From Sphingomonas phyllosphaerae 5.2 (GTDB lineage: Bacteria; Pseudomonadota; Alphaproteobacteria; Sphingomonadales; Sphingomonadaceae): 64,000 bases of DNA. The notes beneath the pieces are model-generated. The model was given only the letters and a program-made list of their open reading frames with translations. It was not told the origin of the DNA and did no database searches. Of this stretch, positions 29,184 to 37,772 are shown piece by piece. A program made the translations under genes and the position numbers. The stretch lies in NCBI RefSeq assembly GCF_000419605.1, contig NZ_ATTI01000001.1, forward strand, positions 1,770,501 through 1,834,500, read 5' to 3'. The first letter of the stretch is position 1; each line of letters begins with the position of its first letter.

Positions 29184-31997
29184 TCAGAAGCGCGTCCGCA
29201 AGGTCAGGCCATAGGTCCGCGGCTCGGCGAGAAACGCCGCGAACAGCTGGTTGCCGACGCCGCCGAACGCCTGCACCTGCTGCTGGCTGCCTGCGCCCTG
29301 GAACGGCGCATTGAAGGCGACCTGCTCGTAGTCGGTGTTGAGCAGGTTCTGCGCCCACACCTCCACCGCCCAGCGATCCTGGTTGCCACGCAGGCCGATA
29401 CGCGCGTTGATCAGCGTGAAGCCGTCCTGCTCCTTCTCGATGAACAGGTCCGAGCCGGTGTTGTAGTCCGAGGTGGTGCGCTGATCGATGTAGAACAGCG
29501 CCGACATCCCCGAACTGCCGATCGGCGGCGACCAGCTGACCGAGGTTGTGATGACGTTGCGCGGGGCGTTCGACATCTGCGATCCCGACAGCAGGAACAG
29601 TGCCGGATCGAGCGCCGCGCCCGCGTCCGATCCGACGAGGTTGCGGCGGTACTTCGTATCGGCGAACGTGTAGCCGAGATTGAAGGCGAGGTGCTCGACC
29701 GGGTAGATGCCCGCTTCCGCCTCGACGCCCTGGCTGACCACGCCGTATTTCACGTCGCCGCTGCAGGCGCCGGTCGCCAGCGAATTGTCGCGGTCGCCGC
29801 CGTTCAGCCCGGACGAGCACGAGCCGATATTCTCGACGACGTAGTTGGTGCCGTTGAAGGTGTTGAGCTGGAAATTCTTGAACTCCGAACGGAAGCCGGC
29901 GAGGTTGAAGGTGAACTTGCGGCCGGAATATTTGACGCCGACCTCGTAGGCGTTGACGGTCTCCGGATCGAAACGCAGCCGCCCGGCATCGATGTTCGCG
30001 ATCGTGGCGGACGTGTACGCGTCGCCGAGGTCGGAACGGTCGAGATTATACCCGCCCGCCTTGTAGCCGCGCGAGTAGCTGGCGTAGGTCATGATGCGGT
30101 CGCTGGGTTTCCAGCTCAGCACGGCAGTGCCGGTCAGCTGGTTCTCACGCAGCTTGTCGCTGATCGTCCGGCCGTTGAGCGCAGCCGACGAGTTGCCGGT
30201 GCAGGCCAGCGTCGCGATCCCGCGCGTCAGCGCGGCAAGTTGCGCATTGTTGAACAGGTTGCCGCCCGGCCCGGCACCCAGCAACGCCTGCACCTGCGGA
30301 CAGACGGTGTTGTTGTTGCCGAACGTCGCGTCGAAATCCTTTTGCTCGCGCGTCCAGCGCAGACCGGCGGTCAACGACAGCGTGTCGGTGAGCCGCAGGA
30401 TGTTGTGCGTGAAGACCGCGAAGCTCTTGCTGTGCTGGTTGTAGACGTCGCGGGTGGTGCCGAGGTCGTTGAGCGTCGACAGCAGCCGGATGCTGCCGAG
30501 CACGATCGGAGTCGCGGCCCCGAACGCCGCTGTCGTTCCCGGCACCTGACCTTGCAGGATCGCGGACCCGGCCGCACTCAGGCAGCCGGGGTTGGCGGGA
30601 TTGCGCAAGGCGGCATTGGGGTTGATCGTGGCGACGATCCGACATGCCGCGAACGCCCCGTAATCACGACCGAACTTGAGATTATCGACGACCTGCAGAT
30701 TCTCGTTGCTGAAGAATCCGCCCACCAGCCAGTTCAGCCGATCCCCGAACGCCTCGCCGTTCAGACGCAGTTCCTGCGTGAAGGTGTGGAACTGCCGATA
30801 GTTGTTGCCGTCGTTCGGACGGTAGCCGATGTCGAGCACGTTGGCGTCGATATCGTTGGCGCCGTCCGACTTGTACTCGCGATAGGCGGTGATCGAGGTG
30901 AGCGCCGCACTGCCGAAGTTCCAGTCGATTTGCCCGGAGCCGCCGTAGTCCTTCGTCACGTTGGAATAGGCGCGGCCGGGCGTGAAGGCGATGCGGCGGC
31001 TGAACGGATCGCCGCCCGAGGGAAAGACGCTGCCAGCCGGATAGCCGCGTAGCGCGCCGATCTGGTTCATGACGCTGACGATGCGATTGCCGGCCGGGTT
31101 GATCGCGTAATCGCCCGGGGCCCCCGGTGTCGGATCGGTCTTCTCGCGCGTGTCGACATAAACCGCGCCGCAGCATTTCTCGTTGCGCCAGGTGTAATCG
31201 CCGATCAGCCGCAGCGAGAAGTCGGGCGATGGCTCCAGCAGCAACTGCCCGCGCACGAACCAGCGGTTGCGGTCGTTATAGTCGGTGTCGTTGACGACGT
31301 CCTGGTAGAAGCCGTCGCGCTTCGACGCGACGCCGTCGATGCGGAACGCCAGCAGATCCTTTACCAGCGGGCCGGTCACCGCGCCCGCGACGCGGTAGAA
31401 ATCGTAATTGCCGTACGATCCTTCCGCATAGCCGCCGAAATCGAACGACGGCGCCTTTGTGTAGATGTTGAGCGCACCTGCCGAGGAATTGCGCCCCGAC
31501 AGCGTGCCCTGCGGGCCACGCAGCACCTCGACCCGGTCGATTTCGCCGAGGTCGTTCAGCCCGGAGCCGGTGCGGCTGCGGTAGACGCCGTCGATGAACA
31601 CCGTCACCGAGCTTTCGAGGCCGGGATTGTCGCCGACCGTGCCGATGCCGCGGACGCGCGCCGAGGCGTTCGCCTCCGAGCCCGTCGACGACACGTTGAG
31701 GGAGGGTGCAAGCTGGGTCAGCTGGCGGATGTCGGTGGCGCCGGAATTCTGAAGCGACGCCTGACTGACGGCGGTGATCGAGATCGGCACGTCGGCGAGG
31801 CGTTCCGCACGGCGGGTGGCGGTGACGACGATGTCGCCGGCGTTCATCATCCCGGTATCGCCGGACTGTGCGTTGGCGGTGTCACCTTGCCCGGCGACCG
31901 CGGCGTTGGTGGTGACGGGACTGGTCTGGTCCTGCGCCAGCGCAGGCATAGCGAGCACCGCAGCGACGGTGGACAGAAGGGTGGCGGTCAGACGCAT
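29184..31997 (-). CDS. TonB-dependent receptor
   Basis: A 937-residue outer-membrane receptor. A signal peptide (residues 1-21, ending PALAQ) is followed by a TonB-box-like DIVVTATRRAERLADVPISITAV, the plug domain (LQNSGATDIRQLTQLAPSLNV, RGIGTVGDNPGLESSVTVFIDGVYRSRTGSGLNDLGEIDRVEVLRGPQGTLSGRNSSAGALNIYT) and a 22-strand barrel ending in the aromatic TLRTRF. The plug resembles the FyuA/iron or carbohydrate receptor group frequent in sphingomonads. Its SD (GGGAGAGAG) lies in a hairpin in the leader. No transporter or hydrolase gene adjoins it, so the ligand is not predictable. Confidence 0.95.
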   Translation of the reverse strand: MRLTATLLSTVAAVLAMPALAQDQTSPVTTNAAVAGQGDTANAQSGDTGMMNAGDIVVTATRRAERLADVPISITAVSQASLQNSGATDIRQLTQLAPSLNVSSTGSEANASARVRGIGTVGDNPGLESSVTVFIDGVYRSRTGSGLNDLGEIDRVEVLRGPQGTLSGRNSSAGALNIYTKAPSFDFGGYAEGSYGNYDFYRVAGAVTGPLVKDLLAFRIDGVASKRDGFYQDVVNDTDYNDRNRWFVRGQLLLEPSPDFSLRLIGDYTWRNEKCCGAVYVDTREKTDPTPGAPGDYAINPAGNRIVSVMNQIGALRGYPAGSVFPSGGDPFSRRIAFTPGRAYSNVTKDYGGSGQIDWNFGSAALTSITAYREYKSDGANDIDANVLDIGYRPNDGNNYRQFHTFTQELRLNGEAFGDRLNWLVGGFFSNENLQVVDNLKFGRDYGAFAACRIVATINPNAALRNPANPGCLSAAGSAILQGQVPGTTAAFGAATPIVLGSIRLLSTLNDLGTTRDVYNQHSKSFAVFTHNILRLTDTLSLTAGLRWTREQKDFDATFGNNNTVCPQVQALLGAGPGGNLFNNAQLAALTRGIATLACTGNSSAALNGRTISDKLRENQLTGTAVLSWKPSDRIMTYASYSRGYKAGGYNLDRSDLGDAYTSATIANIDAGRLRFDPETVNAYEVGVKYSGRKFTFNLAGFRSEFKNFQLNTFNGTNYVVENIGSCSSGLNGGDRDNSLATGACSGDVKYGVVSQGVEAEAGIYPVEHLAFNLGYTFADTKYRRNLVGSDAGAALDPALFLLSGSQMSNAPRNVITTSVSWSPPIGSSGMSALFYIDQRTTSDYNTGSDLFIEKEQDGFTLINARIGLRGNQDRWAVEVWAQNLLNTDYEQVAFNAPFQGAGSQQQVQAFGGVGNQLFAAFLAEPRTYGLTLRTRF

Positions 31998-32007
31998 GGC
32001 GCTATCT

Positions 32008-32053
32008 CTCTCCCAATGTATCCGAACTCTTTGAAGGTTCGGTATTGGGAGAG
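32008..32053 (-). promoter_or_regulatory. Leader hairpin that can hide the receptor's Shine-Dalgarno
   Basis: On the minus strand a 10-bp arm CTCTCCCAAT pairs perfectly with ATTGGGAGAG, and inside it CCGAAC pairs with GTTCGG around a 9-base loop. The second outer arm contains most of the GGGAGAGAG Shine-Dalgarno of the receptor at 31997. Ribosome access would depend on opening this stem. A protein, small RNA or temperature could do so; which is unknown. Confidence 0.6.
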
Positions 32054-32131
32054 GGTAACGCGAATAGCCTTGCCGTCCATAGGCTTTCGCAAGGCGTGCC
32101 GCATTTTTCGAAGATTGTGTTGGCCGAATAC

Positions 32132-32165
32132 AACGCCGCCGCGCGGGTGAGGCGCGGCGGACGTT
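32132..32165 (-). terminator. Terminator of infC
   Basis: A 12-bp GC-rich stem with one bulged base (AACGTCCGCCGCG with CGCGGCGGCGTT on the minus strand) is followed by GTATT. It lies 35 bases past the infC stop and before the receptor leader. Confidence 0.55.
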
Positions 32166-32199
32166 ACGGCATGGGGCCGTTTGCGGGACGGGTCGGCGC

Positions 32200-32745
32200 T
32201 TACTTGGGCGCGAGCACCATCAACATCTGGCGGCCTTCCATGCGCGGATAGGCCTCCACCTTGGCGATGTCCTGCACCTGCTCCGCGACTCGCTGGAGCA
32301 CCGCCATGCCAAGCTGGCCGTGGCTGAGCTCGCGTCCGCGGAAGCGCATCGTGACCTTCACCTTGTCGCCCTCCTCGATGAACTCGGCGACCTTCTTCAT
32401 CTTGGTGTCGTAATCGTGGTCGTCGATGTTCGGACGCATCTTGATCTCCTTGATCTCCTGCGTCTTCTGCGACTTCCGGGCGAGGTTCGCCTTCTTTTGC
32501 GCCTCGTACTTGAATTTGCCGACGTCGAGGAACTTGGCGACGGGCGGATCGGCGTTGGGGGACACTTCGACGAGGTCCAGCCCGAGTTCGCGCGCCTGCT
32601 CCATCGCCTCACGCGTGTACATCACGCCAAGGTTCTCGCCCTCGTGATCGATCACGCGGACCTTCTGGCTCTGGATCCACTCGTTGAAGCGGGGGCCGTT
32701 CATCGGCGGCGCCTGATTGGGTCGGCGCATCATGGGAGGACGTAT
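32200..32745 (-). CDS. infC: Translation initiation factor IF-3, likely AUA start
   Basis: IF-3 monitors the start codon-anticodon pairing in the 30S complex. The N-domain has [25 protein letters not shown] and the C-domain [40 protein letters not shown]. The first ATGs in frame (32733 and 32730) lie about 20 bases from the only good Shine-Dalgarno (AAAGGAG). In contrast an in-frame ATA at 32745 lies 8 bases from it, giving [14 protein letters not shown] as the N-terminus and a 181-residue product. infC of E. coli starts at AUU, which lets IF-3 repress its own synthesis, so an AUA start is consistent with the family. It follows thrS with one small gene between. Confidence 0.93.
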   Translation of the reverse strand: MRPPMMRRPNQAPPMNGPRFNEWIQSQKVRVIDHEGENLGVMYTREAMEQARELGLDLVEVSPNADPPVAKFLDVGKFKYEAQKKANLARKSQKTQEIKEIKMRPNIDDHDYDTKMKKVAEFIEEGDKVKVTMRFRGRELSHGQLGMAVLQRVAEQVQDIAKVEAYPRMEGRQMLMVLAPK

Positions 32746-32811
32746 GGGTAAGGCTCCTTTATCGGTCGTCTTTCACATAGGGCATCGGGGGACGTTTTGG
32801 AAGATGCCGCG

Positions 32812-33123
32812 CTAGCGCTTCGGTCCCGATCGTGCCGGTGCGTCGAGGATGCTGCGCTGCGCGGCAGTGCGGTTGTCGATCTCGGCACGCTCGTCTTCGC
32901 TCAGCCGGCCATCGCCGGCGTAGCGTTCGGCGAGTTCGCCGGTCTTCGCATCCTCCGCCTGCGCCCGCCGTGCATCGCGACGCGAAAGCCGGTCGGCGGC
33001 GCGCTCGCGGTCGATGCGCGTGCGATTGTCGCGCAGATCGGTGCCGATGCCGCCGTTGATCCCGGTCTGCGCGGCGGCGGGAAGGGCCGTCAGCAGCGCC
33101 GTCGCCGCGAGGAAGTGTCGCAT
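32812..33123 (-). CDS. Small secreted hypothetical protein
   Basis: A 103-residue protein with a clear signal peptide (MRHFLAATALLTALPAAAQ). The mature part is highly charged and helical (TDLRDNRTRIDRERAADRLSRRDARRAQAEDAKTG), then GDGRLSEDERAEIDNR. GGGAG lies 8 bases before the ATG. It sits between thrS and infC, which are adjacent in many bacteria, so it is an insertion in a conserved pair. Calcium-binding EF-hand-like acidic spacing is seen in DGRLSEDE but not enough to claim binding. Function is unknown. Confidence 0.7.
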   Translation of the reverse strand: MRHFLAATALLTALPAAAQTGINGGIGTDLRDNRTRIDRERAADRLSRRDARRAQAEDAKTGELAERYAGDGRLSEDERAEIDNRTAAQRSILDAPARSGPKR

Positions 33124-33185
33124 CGTTCCGCTCCCATGATCTGCCGTGCTTCTACGATCGCGGGTCGGCGACGTCGAGCCGCCAT

Positions 33186-33208
33186 CCCTCTCCCCGCCGG
33201 GGAGAGGG
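33186..33208 (-). terminator. Hairpin after thrS
   Basis: A perfect 10-bp stem (CCCTCTCCCC / GGGGAGAGGG) with a 3-base loop lies 14 bases past the thrS stop. No U-tract follows; it may be a weak terminator or a repeat hairpin. Confidence 0.45.
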
Positions 33209-33221
33209 CGGCACGTCGCGA

Positions 33222-35213
33222 TCAGCGCAGGTCCGGCGCACGCGCCTCGTCGCGCAGCATCGCCACTACCTCGTCCAGCGTCAGGAACGTCTGCGCCTGG
33301 CTCCCGAGCCGGCGAAGGGCGACCTTGCCCTCCTCGGCCTCACGCTTGCCGACCACCAGCAGGTTCGGGACCTTCGCCACCGAATGTTCGCGCACCTTGT
33401 AGTTGATCTTCTCGTTGCGCAGGTCGGTCTCGACGCGGATGCCGGCCTTGCGCAGCGTGTCGGCGACGTGGTGCGCGTAATCGTCGGCGTCCGACACGAT
33501 CGTCGCCACCACCGCCTGCACCGGGCTAAGCCACAGCGGGAAACGCCCGGCGTGATGCTCGATCAGGATGCCGATAAAGCGTTCGAACGTCCCGAGGATC
33601 GCGCGGTGCAGCATCACCGGGCGGTGGCGGTTGCCGTCCTCGCCGACATAGCTCGCATCGAGCCGGTCGGGCAGCACGCGGTCGGACTGGATCGTCCCGA
33701 CCTGCCACGTCCGCCCGATCGCGTCGGTCAGGTGGAATTCCAGCTTCGGCGCGTAGAAGGCCCCTTCGCCGGGCAATTCTTCGAACTTGGCCTTGATCTC
33801 CTCCGGCAGGTTGGACGCCTGCACCGCGTCACGCAATTCCTGCTCGGACTTGTCCCACATCTCGTCCGATCCGAAGCGCGCGTCGGGGCGCAGCGCCAGC
33901 TTCACCGCGTAATCGGTAAAGCCGAGATCCTCGTAGACGGAATGCAACAGCTCGCAGAACTTGCGGACCTCCTCGACCAGCTGGTCCTCGCGCACGAAGA
34001 TATGGGCGTCGTCCTGCGTGAACTGCCGCACACGCATGATGCCATGCAGCGCGCCGTGCGGCTCGTTGCGGTGGCAGCAGCCGAACTCGGCCATGCGGAT
34101 CGGCAGGTCGCGGTAGCTCTTGATCCCCTGTTTGAAGATCAGGACGTGCGCCGGGCAGTTCATCGGCTTCAACGCCATCATGTCGGCATCGGCGGAGATG
34201 ACCGCGCCCTCGTCCTCGGTATTCGGGATCTCGTCGGGCACCACGAACATGTTCTCGCGATACTTGCCCCAATGGCCGGACTGTTCCCATTGCCGCGCGT
34301 CCATCAGCTGCGGGGTCTTCACCTCGGCATAATCGGCGGCGTCGAGGCGGCGACGCATGTACGCTTCCATCTGCCGCCAGAGGATATAGCCCTTGGGGTG
34401 CCAGAACACGGAGCCCTGCGCCTCCGACTGGAGGTGGAACAGGTCCATCTCCGCGCCGATCTTGCGGTGATCGCGCTTGGCGGCTTCCTCCAGCATCGTG
34501 AGGTGCGCGTCGAGTTGCTTCTTGCTGAGCCAGCCGGTGCCGTAGACGCGGCTGAGCATCGCGTTCTTCTGGTCGCCGCGCCAATAGGCACCCGACACGC
34601 GCGTCAGCTTGAACGCCTGAGGATCCAGGCGTCCGGTCGAGGGCATATGCGGGCCGCGGCACATGTCGAGCCATTGGCCCTGACGATAGATGGTCAGCTC
34701 CTCGCCGCCGGGCAGCTCGGCAGCCCATTCGGCCTTGAACGTCTCGCCCTGCTTCTGCCACGTCGCGATCAGTTGATCGCGCGACCAGACCTCGCGCGTG
34801 AACGGCTCGTTCCGTGCGATGATGCGCCGCATCTCGGCCTCGATCGCGGGCAGGTCCTCATCCGTGAACGGCCGGTCCTTCGGCGCGAAGTCGTAGTAGA
34901 AGCCATCGTCGGTGGCCGGGCCGAACGTGATCTGCGTGCCGGGGAACAGATGCTGCACCGCCTCCGCCATGACGTGCGCGAAGTCGTGCCGCGCCAGTTC
35001 CAGCGCGTCCGCCTCGTCCTTCTGCGTCACCAGCGCCAGCCGCGCGTCGTTCGTCAGCGGCCGCGACAGGTCGCGCAGCTCGCCATCGACGCGCGCCGCG
35101 ATCGCCGCCTTGGCCAGCCCCGGGCCGATCGCCGCGGCGATGTCGGCGGGGGTGGTGCCGGACGCGACCTCGCGGACCGAACCGTCGGGCAGCGTGATCG
35201 AGAGCATTTCCAT
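33222..35213 (-). CDS. thrS: Threonyl-tRNA synthetase
   Basis: A 663-residue class II synthetase. The TGS domain (residues 1-65, [25 protein letters not shown]), the second editing domain with the [17 protein letters not shown] metal site, the catalytic core ([71 protein letters not shown]) and the anticodon-binding C-domain are complete. The ATG at 35213 is close to the family start. Upstream lies a Thr-rich 21-codon leader frame and GC-rich inverted repeats, so attenuation is possible. It is followed by a small secreted protein and infC. Confidence 0.98.
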   Translation of the reverse strand: MEMLSITLPDGSVREVASGTTPADIAAAIGPGLAKAAIAARVDGELRDLSRPLTNDARLALVTQKDEADALELARHDFAHVMAEAVQHLFPGTQITFGPATDDGFYYDFAPKDRPFTDEDLPAIEAEMRRIIARNEPFTREVWSRDQLIATWQKQGETFKAEWAAELPGGEELTIYRQGQWLDMCRGPHMPSTGRLDPQAFKLTRVSGAYWRGDQKNAMLSRVYGTGWLSKKQLDAHLTMLEEAAKRDHRKIGAEMDLFHLQSEAQGSVFWHPKGYILWRQMEAYMRRRLDAADYAEVKTPQLMDARQWEQSGHWGKYRENMFVVPDEIPNTEDEGAVISADADMMALKPMNCPAHVLIFKQGIKSYRDLPIRMAEFGCCHRNEPHGALHGIMRVRQFTQDDAHIFVREDQLVEEVRKFCELLHSVYEDLGFTDYAVKLALRPDARFGSDEMWDKSEQELRDAVQASNLPEEIKAKFEELPGEGAFYAPKLEFHLTDAIGRTWQVGTIQSDRVLPDRLDASYVGEDGNRHRPVMLHRAILGTFERFIGILIEHHAGRFPLWLSPVQAVVATIVSDADDYAHHVADTLRKAGIRVETDLRNEKINYKVREHSVAKVPNLLVVGKREAEEGKVALRRLGSQAQTFLTLDEVVAMLRDEARAPDLR

Positions 35214-35250
35214 CGAAGGGTCTTCCTGCGCAAAGTCGATCCCGCGGCCT

Positions 35251-35311
35251 AGCGGCGACGGCGTCGGACGAAAAGAGTGGCGTGGGGCATATCGGGTCGA
35301 AAGTCGCCGCT
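35251..35311 (-). promoter_or_regulatory. Inverted repeat in the thrS leader
   Basis: AGCGGCGAC at 35251-35259 and GTCGCCGCT at 35303-35311 are perfect complements and enclose 43 bases. Together with the CCCGC/GCGGG hairpin at about 35320-35338 they give alternative pairings between the leader peptide and thrS. No terminator U-tract is apparent. Confidence 0.35.
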
Positions 35312-35348
35312 GGCCTTCCCACCCGCTCCGGGCGGGCGGCGGCGCGCG

Positions 35349-35414
35349 TCAGACGACGGCGCTGACGACGGCCCCCGGACGCAGCCGGCTGGTGGTGGTA
35401 ATGAGCGTCGCCAT
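35349..35414 (-). CDS. Candidate Thr/Ile-rich leader peptide of thrS
   Basis: A 21-codon frame 136 bases upstream of thrS begins MATLITTTSRLRPG and ends AVV before TGA. Four of its first eight residues are Thr, three in a row, next to Ile; this resembles the E. coli thr operon leader, where scarce Thr-tRNA stalls the ribosome and relieves termination. No Shine-Dalgarno is visible; a TATATC hexamer lies 9 bases upstream. The reading as an attenuation peptide is an inference from composition and position. Confidence 0.45.
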   Translation of the reverse strand: MATLITTTSRLRPGAVVSAVV

Positions 35415-35479
35415 GGTGCCAGCGATATAACGTGCGCCGCGCCGCGGCGCCAGCCATTCTCCCCCAGGCCTGCGCTTCC

Positions 35480-35485
35480 TATATC
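35480..35485 (+). promoter_or_regulatory. -10 box of a leaderless transcript (aspartic protease gene)
   Basis: TATATC ends exactly 6 bases before the ATG at 35492, and there is no Shine-Dalgarno. TTCTCC lies 17 bases further upstream as a weak -35. This spacing predicts transcription starting at or next to the ATG. Confidence 0.35.
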
Positions 35486-35491
35486 GACTTC

Positions 35492-36112
35492 ATGCCCGCC
35501 GACGTCGTGTCCAACCCGCAATTCTACATCCTGCTCGGGGCGCTGTTCCTGGCGGCGATGGCAGCGCGGCGGATCCCGGTGTTGCGGACGGTCGTCAGCA
35601 TCGCCTTGTGGGTTGGCGCCGGGCTGCTGCTGTATACCGCAATCGCCGAGCGTGGCCGTTTCGACCCATGGCTGGGCCGTGCCGCTACCGCGCTGGATAT
35701 GGACGACCAGAAGGTCGCGGGGGAGGAAACGCGCGTCCGCATGAGCCGTGACGGCCATTTCTATGTCCGCGCAATGATCGGCGGGGTAGAGCGCCGACTG
35801 CTGGTCGACAGCGGGGCGACGATTACCGCGCTGTCCCCGACGACCGCGTCGGCGGCCGGAGTGGAGATGAAGCCTGCGGTGTTCCCGGTCCTGCTCAAGA
35901 CCGCGAACGGCACGATCCGCGCCGACACCGGCGAAGTCGCGGAACTCCGCTTCGGCAACGTGGTCGCACGCGACCTTGCCGTCGTGGTCTCACCCGCGTT
36001 CGGCGACGTCGACGTGCTGGGCATGAACTTTCTCTCGCGCCTGAAGAGCTGGCGCGTCGAAGGCCGTACGCTCATCCTGACGCCGCATCATCCGCAGGAC
36101 GCCAAGGCCTAG
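35492..36112 (+). CDS. Retropepsin-like aspartic protease, membrane-anchored (clan AA, TIGR02281 type)
   Basis: A 206-residue protein with an N-terminal membrane segment (FYILLGALFLAAMAAR, then TVVSIALWVGAGLLLY) and a periplasmic retropepsin domain. The active-site motif LLVDSGATITALS has the catalytic Asp106. The C-terminal GDVDVLGMNFLSRLKSWRVEG is the second conserved block. Family members act as homodimers; substrates are unknown. The start at 35492 has no Shine-Dalgarno but a TATATC -10 lies 6 bases upstream, suggesting a leaderless transcript. It is divergent from thrS. Confidence 0.88.
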   Translation: MPADVVSNPQFYILLGALFLAAMAARRIPVLRTVVSIALWVGAGLLLYTAIAERGRFDPWLGRAATALDMDDQKVAGEETRVRMSRDGHFYVRAMIGGVERRLLVDSGATITALSPTTASAAGVEMKPAVFPVLLKTANGTIRADTGEVAELRFGNVVARDLAVVVSPAFGDVDVLGMNFLSRLKSWRVEGRTLILTPHHPQDAKA

Positions 36113-36167
36113 CCTAGTCTCCGGCGCTATCGTGCCGCGGCGGACGCAAGCGAGGCAGCCGGCAACG

Positions 36168-37295
36168 TTACTGCCCGCCGGCGTACAGTCCGATCGAGCC
36201 GAACAGCGTCACCAGCCCCGCGCGCTCGGCGGCCGTGAGTTCCGGGCGCCAAACTTCGAACAACAACACCACGCGCGGTTCGTCGCTGTCGTTCCATGCT
36301 TCGTGTTCGATCGAATCATCGAAGATCATCAATTCGCCGGCACGAACCGAGCGCACCTCGTTGCCGACGCGCAACCGGCAACCGTCGGGTACGATCAGCG
36401 GCAGATGGACGATCAGCCGGGTGTTCAGCATGCCGTTATGCGCAGGGATGTGCGTATGCGGTCGCAGGACCGAGAACAGCGCCATCGGCGATCGGCCGGG
36501 AATGTGCGGCAACGGAGCCGCGGATAGCGCTGCCAGCGTTTCCGGGCAGCGCGGCGCGTTCAGCGCGTGCGGCGTGCCATTCTCGATCAGGTGAAAGGCG
36601 CTCCACCGCGCGTCGTTCAACAGCGCATGGCCGCGATTGGCACGGTCGGCGGCTGCTTGCACGTACGGCGCCGATCCTGTGCCTCCGGCGATGAGCGCGT
36701 CCAGCTCGGCACGGATCGCCGGTGCAGCGGCCGCTAGCGCTGGTGCCCACTCGAATTCCACCGGATCGAAAAATTGCCGATGCGGAAGGCCGGGGAAGAA
36801 GAAGCTGGTCGGTTGTTGCAGGAACAATTGCTTCTCGCCGGTGACCAGTGCGACCGCTTCATCGAAACGCTCCCCGGCAGCGGCATCGGCGACGCATGCG
36901 CGCAGGTGCGAGGTGAAGCGACCGGCCGCCGCCTGCAGTTTCGCCTGCGCTGCGGCAAGCGGCGGCTGGCCTCGCGCCGCCTCGGACGCGCCGGACAGCG
37001 CCAGCGCGTAGAACGAGCAGGCGGCGCGATCATCCTCGGCATGGTCGCCGCGCAACACCAGCGCCGCGACGTTGCGCGGATCGGCAGCCAGCACCTGGTC
37101 CAGCGCCGCACGTACGCTGCCCTCGTCCGCGCCTGTCGCGATGCGCGCATGTGCCAGCAACAGCCATAGCGACGGTGCGGCGGCGCCAGCCTGTGCCACT
37201 TCCTCGAACGCCGCGCGGGCCGCGACCGCGTCGCCGCGCTGCCACGCCGCCCAGCCCGCTTGCGCGCGTGCTTCCTGTTCCTGCCTGTCCGCCAT
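36168..37295 (-). CDS. TPR-containing aspartyl/asparaginyl beta-hydroxylase family protein
   Basis: A 375-residue protein. The first 130 residues are Ala-rich TPR-like helices (AWQRGDAVAARAAFEEVAQAG, AALDQVLAADPRNVAALVLRGD). The C-terminal part is the Asp/Asn beta-hydroxylase fold, a 2-oxoglutarate/Fe(II) oxygenase that uses only two histidines. His286 in THIPAHNGMLNTRLIVHLPL and His331 in FDDSIEHEAWN are the probable ligands. A second such gene lies at 47835-49136 (same order of domains). No Shine-Dalgarno precedes the ATG, but a -10 box ends 6 bases upstream. The substrate could be a peptide, protein or small molecule. Confidence 0.88.
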   Translation of the reverse strand: MADRQEQEARAQAGWAAWQRGDAVAARAAFEEVAQAGAAAPSLWLLLAHARIATGADEGSVRAALDQVLAADPRNVAALVLRGDHAEDDRAACSFYALALSGASEAARGQPPLAAAQAKLQAAAGRFTSHLRACVADAAAGERFDEAVALVTGEKQLFLQQPTSFFFPGLPHRQFFDPVEFEWAPALAAAAPAIRAELDALIAGGTGSAPYVQAAADRANRGHALLNDARWSAFHLIENGTPHALNAPRCPETLAALSAAPLPHIPGRSPMALFSVLRPHTHIPAHNGMLNTRLIVHLPLIVPDGCRLRVGNEVRSVRAGELMIFDDSIEHEAWNDSDEPRVVLLFEVWRPELTAAERAGLVTLFGSIGLYAGGQ

Positions 37296-37772
37296 GCGCG
37301 CATAGTAGGTGTTGGCGATGCAACTGCAACCGCCCGTCGTCTTGCGCGGCCAGCCCTGGCCGCGTCGGCATGCAACGACCGTAGGCGCCGGCTGCTGCCG
37401 CGAAATTTACCTCTTGGCCGACTATTTTACCGCAGGTGGAAGGAACGGGCCTCCGGTTCGAGGAGAGGTGATGGGGTTGGGAGGGCCGGGTTACCGAATG
37501 AGGCGTGTCGCTGTACCGATCTACGGCCGTTCGGAATTTAGCCGCCGTGCCTTTAAGCGCCCTCGTTGGGGGCGTGGGGAGGCAATCCGTAATGTTCCGC
37601 AGACGGCCGGATTGCTCCGCCATGCTCGCGATGGCGGGTAGAAGGAGCGAAGCTGATCGATTGTGGGAGTGGGTTTCGCCCGAACAGCTGAATAATCTTC
37701 ACTCGCGATTAGTCCGGCACCCGCGAAGCGATGGATGTCGATCCCGCCCACGTGTCGGCCTGTTCCCGAAGA
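37296..37772 (-). other. Intergenic region without a supported gene
   Basis: About 480 bases between two minus-strand genes. Open frames on both strands are short, without ribosome-binding sites and with atypical composition. A leaderless promoter for the oxygenase gene lies at the left end (37302-37329). No tRNA-like T-loop or cloverleaf was found. The rest holds nothing I can name. Confidence 0.5.
37302..37329 (-). promoter_or_regulatory. Leaderless promoter of the TPR-hydroxylase gene
   Basis: On the minus strand TTGCAG and TACTAT are separated by 16 bases, and TACTAT ends 6 bases before the ATG at 37295. Transcription would begin at the start codon, in keeping with the absence of a Shine-Dalgarno. 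Confidence 0.5.

Noticed and set aside
33384..35252. A 622-residue plus-strand frame opposite thrS
   Set aside because: Antisense of a complete ThrRS with shadow-like composition.
37296..37772. Possible tRNA or small gene in the 477-base gap
   Set aside because: A GGTTCGAGG stretch resembled a T-loop, but the complementary bases for the stem and the other arms are missing.
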